A stretch of DNA of 64,000 bases. It comes from Ceratothoa steindachneri (taxonomy: Eukaryota > Arthropoda > Malacostraca > Isopoda > Cymothoidae). The stretch is taken from positions 131,844,293 through 131,908,292 of the forward strand of contig OZ018321.1 in NCBI GenBank assembly GCA_963969495.1, written 5' to 3'. The notes beneath the pieces are model-generated. The model had not been told where the DNA came from. It saw nothing but the letters and a program-made list of their open reading frames with translations, and made no database searches. Shown here one piece after another: positions 61,066 through 64,000 of this stretch; position 1 is the stretch's first letter; every line of letters begins with the position of its first letter. The translations under genes were made by a program, and so were the position numbers.

Positions 61066-63425
61066 ATGAACAGAAAATGTAAGAATAGCTCCGACAGATT
61101 TTGCTATGTTTGCGGCAAAGTGACTTTTCCTGAGCAGCAAAGTACAATCCCTCCTGTAATTAAATCTTTGTATCATGCATATTTTGGAGTAAGGCTAAGA
61201 GATCAAGATAAAAGTTTTACACCACATATCTGCTGCAAGGGATGCTACATAAGTTTAAGACGCTGGAGTCAAGGCCAACAAAAGTCCCTCTCTTTTGGTT
61301 TTCCTATGGTGTGGAGAGATGGCAAGGACCACACTTCGGACTGCTATTTTTGCATGACAAATCTTAAAGGTGAGCATTGTATCAAGTATTTAAGCTTCCT
61401 GTATTATACTGGCTCCTGAAAATGTCCTTATTATGCAAAGACTTAGCATAAAATTAAAAACTAACATAGTTCACTTCAGCATGAACATATCCTTTACTAA
61501 ACATTTATGTACTATCTGCAACTCCAAATCAATTCCTTTATGTAATATGCAATTATATTTTCCACAGGTATAAATAAGAAGAATAAACACAGTGTGGCAT
61601 ATCCGGATGTTCCTTCTGCCATCAAACCCCTGCCCCATGGCCCAGGAATTCCTATACCTTCTCCCCCTGAACATATAGAGATACATGAAGAGATTAATAT
61701 GGAAGTTGACCAAGATTATGACACATCTGAGTCTTATCAGGTTTCCACACATGATATGGTCGCAAGACCATTCACTCAAGTTCAGTTAAATGACCTAACC
61801 AGGGATATGGGGGTTTCAAAGGCAAATACACAACTTCTTGGCTCTCGACTTCGTGAAAGTAATCTTCTCGCTTAAGAAACAACATTTAGGGGGGTACAGA
61901 AATGGAGAACAAGAGTTTCGAAGCTATTTTTTACAGCATTCTTCCAGCTCTTTAGTATACTGCGCCAATATTAAAGGACTTGTTGAGGCCATTGGAATTC
62001 CCTACAACCCATTAGAATGGAGACTGTTCATAGATTCCTCCAGTAAAAGTTTAAAAGCTGTGTTACTGAATATTGGTAAGAAGATAGCTTCCGTTCCTAT
62101 AGGCCATTCAATCCAACTTACTGAAAGTTATGAAAATATGAAAAAATTGCTGGATGCAATAAATTACTCTAGCTATAAGTGGAGGATATGTGGTGACTTA
62201 AAGGTAAGATCATTTTACACTTGGCATTTCTAAGCTTTTTGATATTGACATTTTCATTTTTAATTGTTAATACTTGTATACACCTTTTGGTCAACTTACA
62301 TTTTACAAGAATGCAAATCTGGAAATCATGAGTCATTTTTTAGTTATATTTTTTGTTGAAGTGTGTCCCTATAGGGTTAATGGGGAACTTATCCTAATTG
62401 AGAAGGTATACAACACAACTCAATAAACTTAAAATAAGATGTACATATATCCAATTAGTTCCAATACGATGATTTAATGCATCGGCATACAGGATTTTTC
62501 AGTACATATTCATATTCTTATTGTTTTAAGAAATATTACTTTGAATTTTTTTTTAGAAATATTACACTGAATTTACATACCGTGCTAAATTTTTTTCAGG
62601 TAGTGTCTCTTACGCTTGGGACGCAAACAGGCTACACGAAGCATCCCTGTTTTCTATGTTTATGGGACAGTTGTGCAGATAGTATGCACTATGAGAAGAA
62701 GGTTTGGCCTCTACGAGAAGCATTTATAATTATATCAAACAATGTGATAGCTGAACCTTTAGTGCCTCCTCAAAAAATACCCCTCCATCCACTGCATATA
62801 AAGCTTAGCATAATAGAAAATTATGTCAAAACCCTTAATAAAGTAGGCCAAGCTTTTAAATTTCTTCTTCCAAAATTTCCACAAATCAGTGAAGCTAAGC
62901 TCCATGGGGGAATTTTTGATGGACTTCAAATCAGGAACTTGATGAGCAATTTGATGCATCAATGAAGGAAATAGAAAAAGATGCCTGAAAAGCTTTCAAA
63001 GCTCTAGTTAACAATTTTCTAGGCAATAAAAGAAGCCTAGAAGAATATGTTGCCCTGGTCAATCAGCTCTTAACAAGTCTCAAACATTTGGGAGCTCGAA
63101 TGTCTATAAAGATACACTTTTTACAGTCCCATCTGGATTATTTTCCCGACAACTGCGGGGATTACAGTAAAGAACAGGGGCAAAGATTCCACCAGGACAT
63201 GAAAACAATGGAATCCAGGTACCTAGTGTAAATGGAACGGAAACATGCTTGCTGACTACTGTTGGTGTTTGAAGCGTGATGCACCAGATGACAGGCACAA
63301 ACAAAAATCGTCAAGGGCGTCTGTTCTTCGGAATTATAATTATTTTCTTTATTATGTTGCATTCTTTTATTTTTTGTTTATTAAAAGAATTATAGTTTAC
63401 ATACGTGTATTCCTGTTTATATGAT
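61066..63425 (+). pseudogene. Spliced Cys-rich protein of an uncharacterised invertebrate family; possible transposase
   Basis: Three exons. Exon 1, 61066-61369, with donor GTGAG: FCYVCGKVTF, HICCKGCYISL and DCYFC, two or three zinc-binding pairs. Exon 2, 61568-62203, donor GTAAG: a PHGPGIPIPSPPE linker, LNDLTRDMGVSK, WRLFIDSSSKSLKAVLLNIG and a final CGDLK. Exon 3 from 62600: LTLGTQTGYTKHPCFLCLWD, HPLHIKLSIIENYVKTLNKV, KIHFLQSHLDYFP, GQRFHQDMKTMESRY and ADYCWCLKRDA. Such proteins occur in many invertebrate genomes without known function. The D, CxxC, H and E-like spacing suggests an RNase H-fold transposase; this is inferred. Stop at 61873, frameshift in the G run 61889-61894, frameshift near 62940, TGA near 62985 and a frame change near 63228 make this copy dead. 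Confidence 0.8.
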
Positions 63426-63655
63426 ATAACAGTAATAATGCATTATTAGATAGAGAAAGTTTTTTTTTTTTTTTAAATTCAGAAAAAAATGAGGTAATCT
63501 CAATGAAAATGGTGTATGCTGTACTGAGAAAATCTGACCTGATTGAACAAATATACATTCATTTTTGAGCTCAGGAGGTTGGATTCATTAAGAAACCACA
63601 AAGAAATCCTCGGGAACATAAAAATCTTTTTCATACGCAGGCGTGTGTTATGAGC
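63426..63655. other. 3' flank of the Cys-rich gene within the insert
   Basis: AT-rich, with a 17-base T run at about 63459. No gene. Confidence 0.4.
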
Positions 63656-63999
63656 TGATAGTTTTCAGAATTCATCGTCACATTTAACACTTTTATTGCG
63701 CCAGTGCCAGCAGCTGCGAAGAATCCCCATAGCATAATCGAAAATCTCCTCCCTGTTTGACATTTGGGACAGGGTACTTTAGTATGAGGGTTCCGCCAGA
63801 TCGACGACAAGCAAACTGTTCTTCATTCCAACCAAATAGCTTGATTTTACTCTCATTTGACCATAGTATTTTATCCAATTCATCTTGCTAGTCTTCGAGA
63901 TGCTCTTAAGTGAACACCAAACGCGCCACGCCCATGAACTCCTTCCGGGTTTAAATAGCGTTGTACTGTTATAGCGTGTACATCGCTTCGTGTATTCTT
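63656..63999 (-). pseudogene. Tc1-like transposase, N-terminal half (runs off the window)
   Basis: The minus strand shows a helix-turn-helix remnant near 63990-63920 (HAITVQRYLNPEGVHGRGAF). Then DKILWSNESKIKLFGWNEEQ (63875), where the family WSDESK has Asn in place of the first catalytic Asp. Then KYPVPNVKQGGDF and, after a frame change, IMLWGFFAAAGTGAIKVLNV and MNSENYQ. The reading stops at the insertion and resumes at 60745. Frameshifts and the lost Asp make it inactive. Confidence 0.88.
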
Positions 64000-64000
64000 T

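Larger units (their letters stand above)
60746..63655 (+). mobile_element. ~2.9-kb insertion in Tc1 carrying the Cys-rich gene
   Basis: The two Tc1 halves stop and resume within a few codons of each other (MNSENYQ near 63655; GxMKQSAR near 60745), which defines the insert. The insert ends show a weak inverted similarity: CTGGTCTGCGTCAAAAA at 60758 and, reversed, CGCCTGCGTATGAAAAAG near 63640. The target duplication is unclear. A hairpin with TATCACC/GGTGATA arms lies at about 60850-60884. The boundaries are judged from the Tc1 reading, not from clear termini. Confidence 0.6.

Overview
This is a eukaryotic, AT-rich, gene-poor genomic window made almost entirely of decayed transposable elements, microsatellites and minisatellites. 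I recognise no host gene with confidence. Spliced exons with GT/AG borders, long (TA)n tracts and mariner, Tc1, hAT, Penelope, Ty3/gypsy and LINE remnants point to a large animal genome. A degenerate GGTTA (TTAGG-type) tract at 34.7 kb is the arthropod telomere motif, so an arthropod is my best guess, perhaps a crustacean. The species is not determinable from this sequence.

Layout. 0-3.4 kb: remnant of a gypsy gag start, a MITE with 27-bp perfect inverted ends, a (TA)n-centred palindrome, a 26-bp minisatellite and a nearly full-length but dead mariner. 3.4-11 kb: non-coding, with a 48-bp tandem repeat at 7.7 kb. 11-13.3 kb: mariner scrap and a broken LINE. 14.3-25.1 kb: two Penelope-like elements (PLEs) bordered by (TA)n arrays. 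The second is split inside its GIY-YIG endonuclease by a complete two-LTR gypsy element (16506-24082) on the minus strand, with 5-bp target duplication ACCTG. 25.1-29.6 kb: a LINE on the minus strand with both ORFs. 29.67-30.70 kb: a novel-looking unit with ~73-bp inverted ends enclosing a gag/LINE chimera. 30.9-32.0 kb: ORF1 of a related LINE on the plus strand. 32-52 kb: four members of a dispersed repeat family whose ends share AGTCGCG and whose interior is built from ~125-bp monomers, plus tandem duplications and pieces of another LINE family (36-37.5, 38.3-38.9 and 46.1-48.6 kb). 52.6-54.8 kb: a three-exon hAT transposase pseudogene. 60.4-64.0 kb: a Tc1 element split by ~2.9 kb that carries a spliced, Cys-rich gene of an uncharacterised invertebrate family with transposase-like features. 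A second scrap of that family lies at 56.2 kb.

The gypsy element is the best-defined object. On its minus strand the order is gag, protease, integrase, then reverse transcriptase-RNase H. This is the swapped, Gmr1-type pol order and not the usual RT-before-integrase order. It is inactive: the protease, integrase and RT active sites and the gag zinc knuckle all carry substitutions, and part of RT is deleted.

Nothing here works together as a host pathway. The structure is a nest of insertions: gypsy in PLE, a Cys-rich element in Tc1, perhaps a 7-kb block in a LINE, and retroelement scraps inside an inverted-repeat unit. All coding copies examined carry stops, frameshifts or lost catalytic residues.
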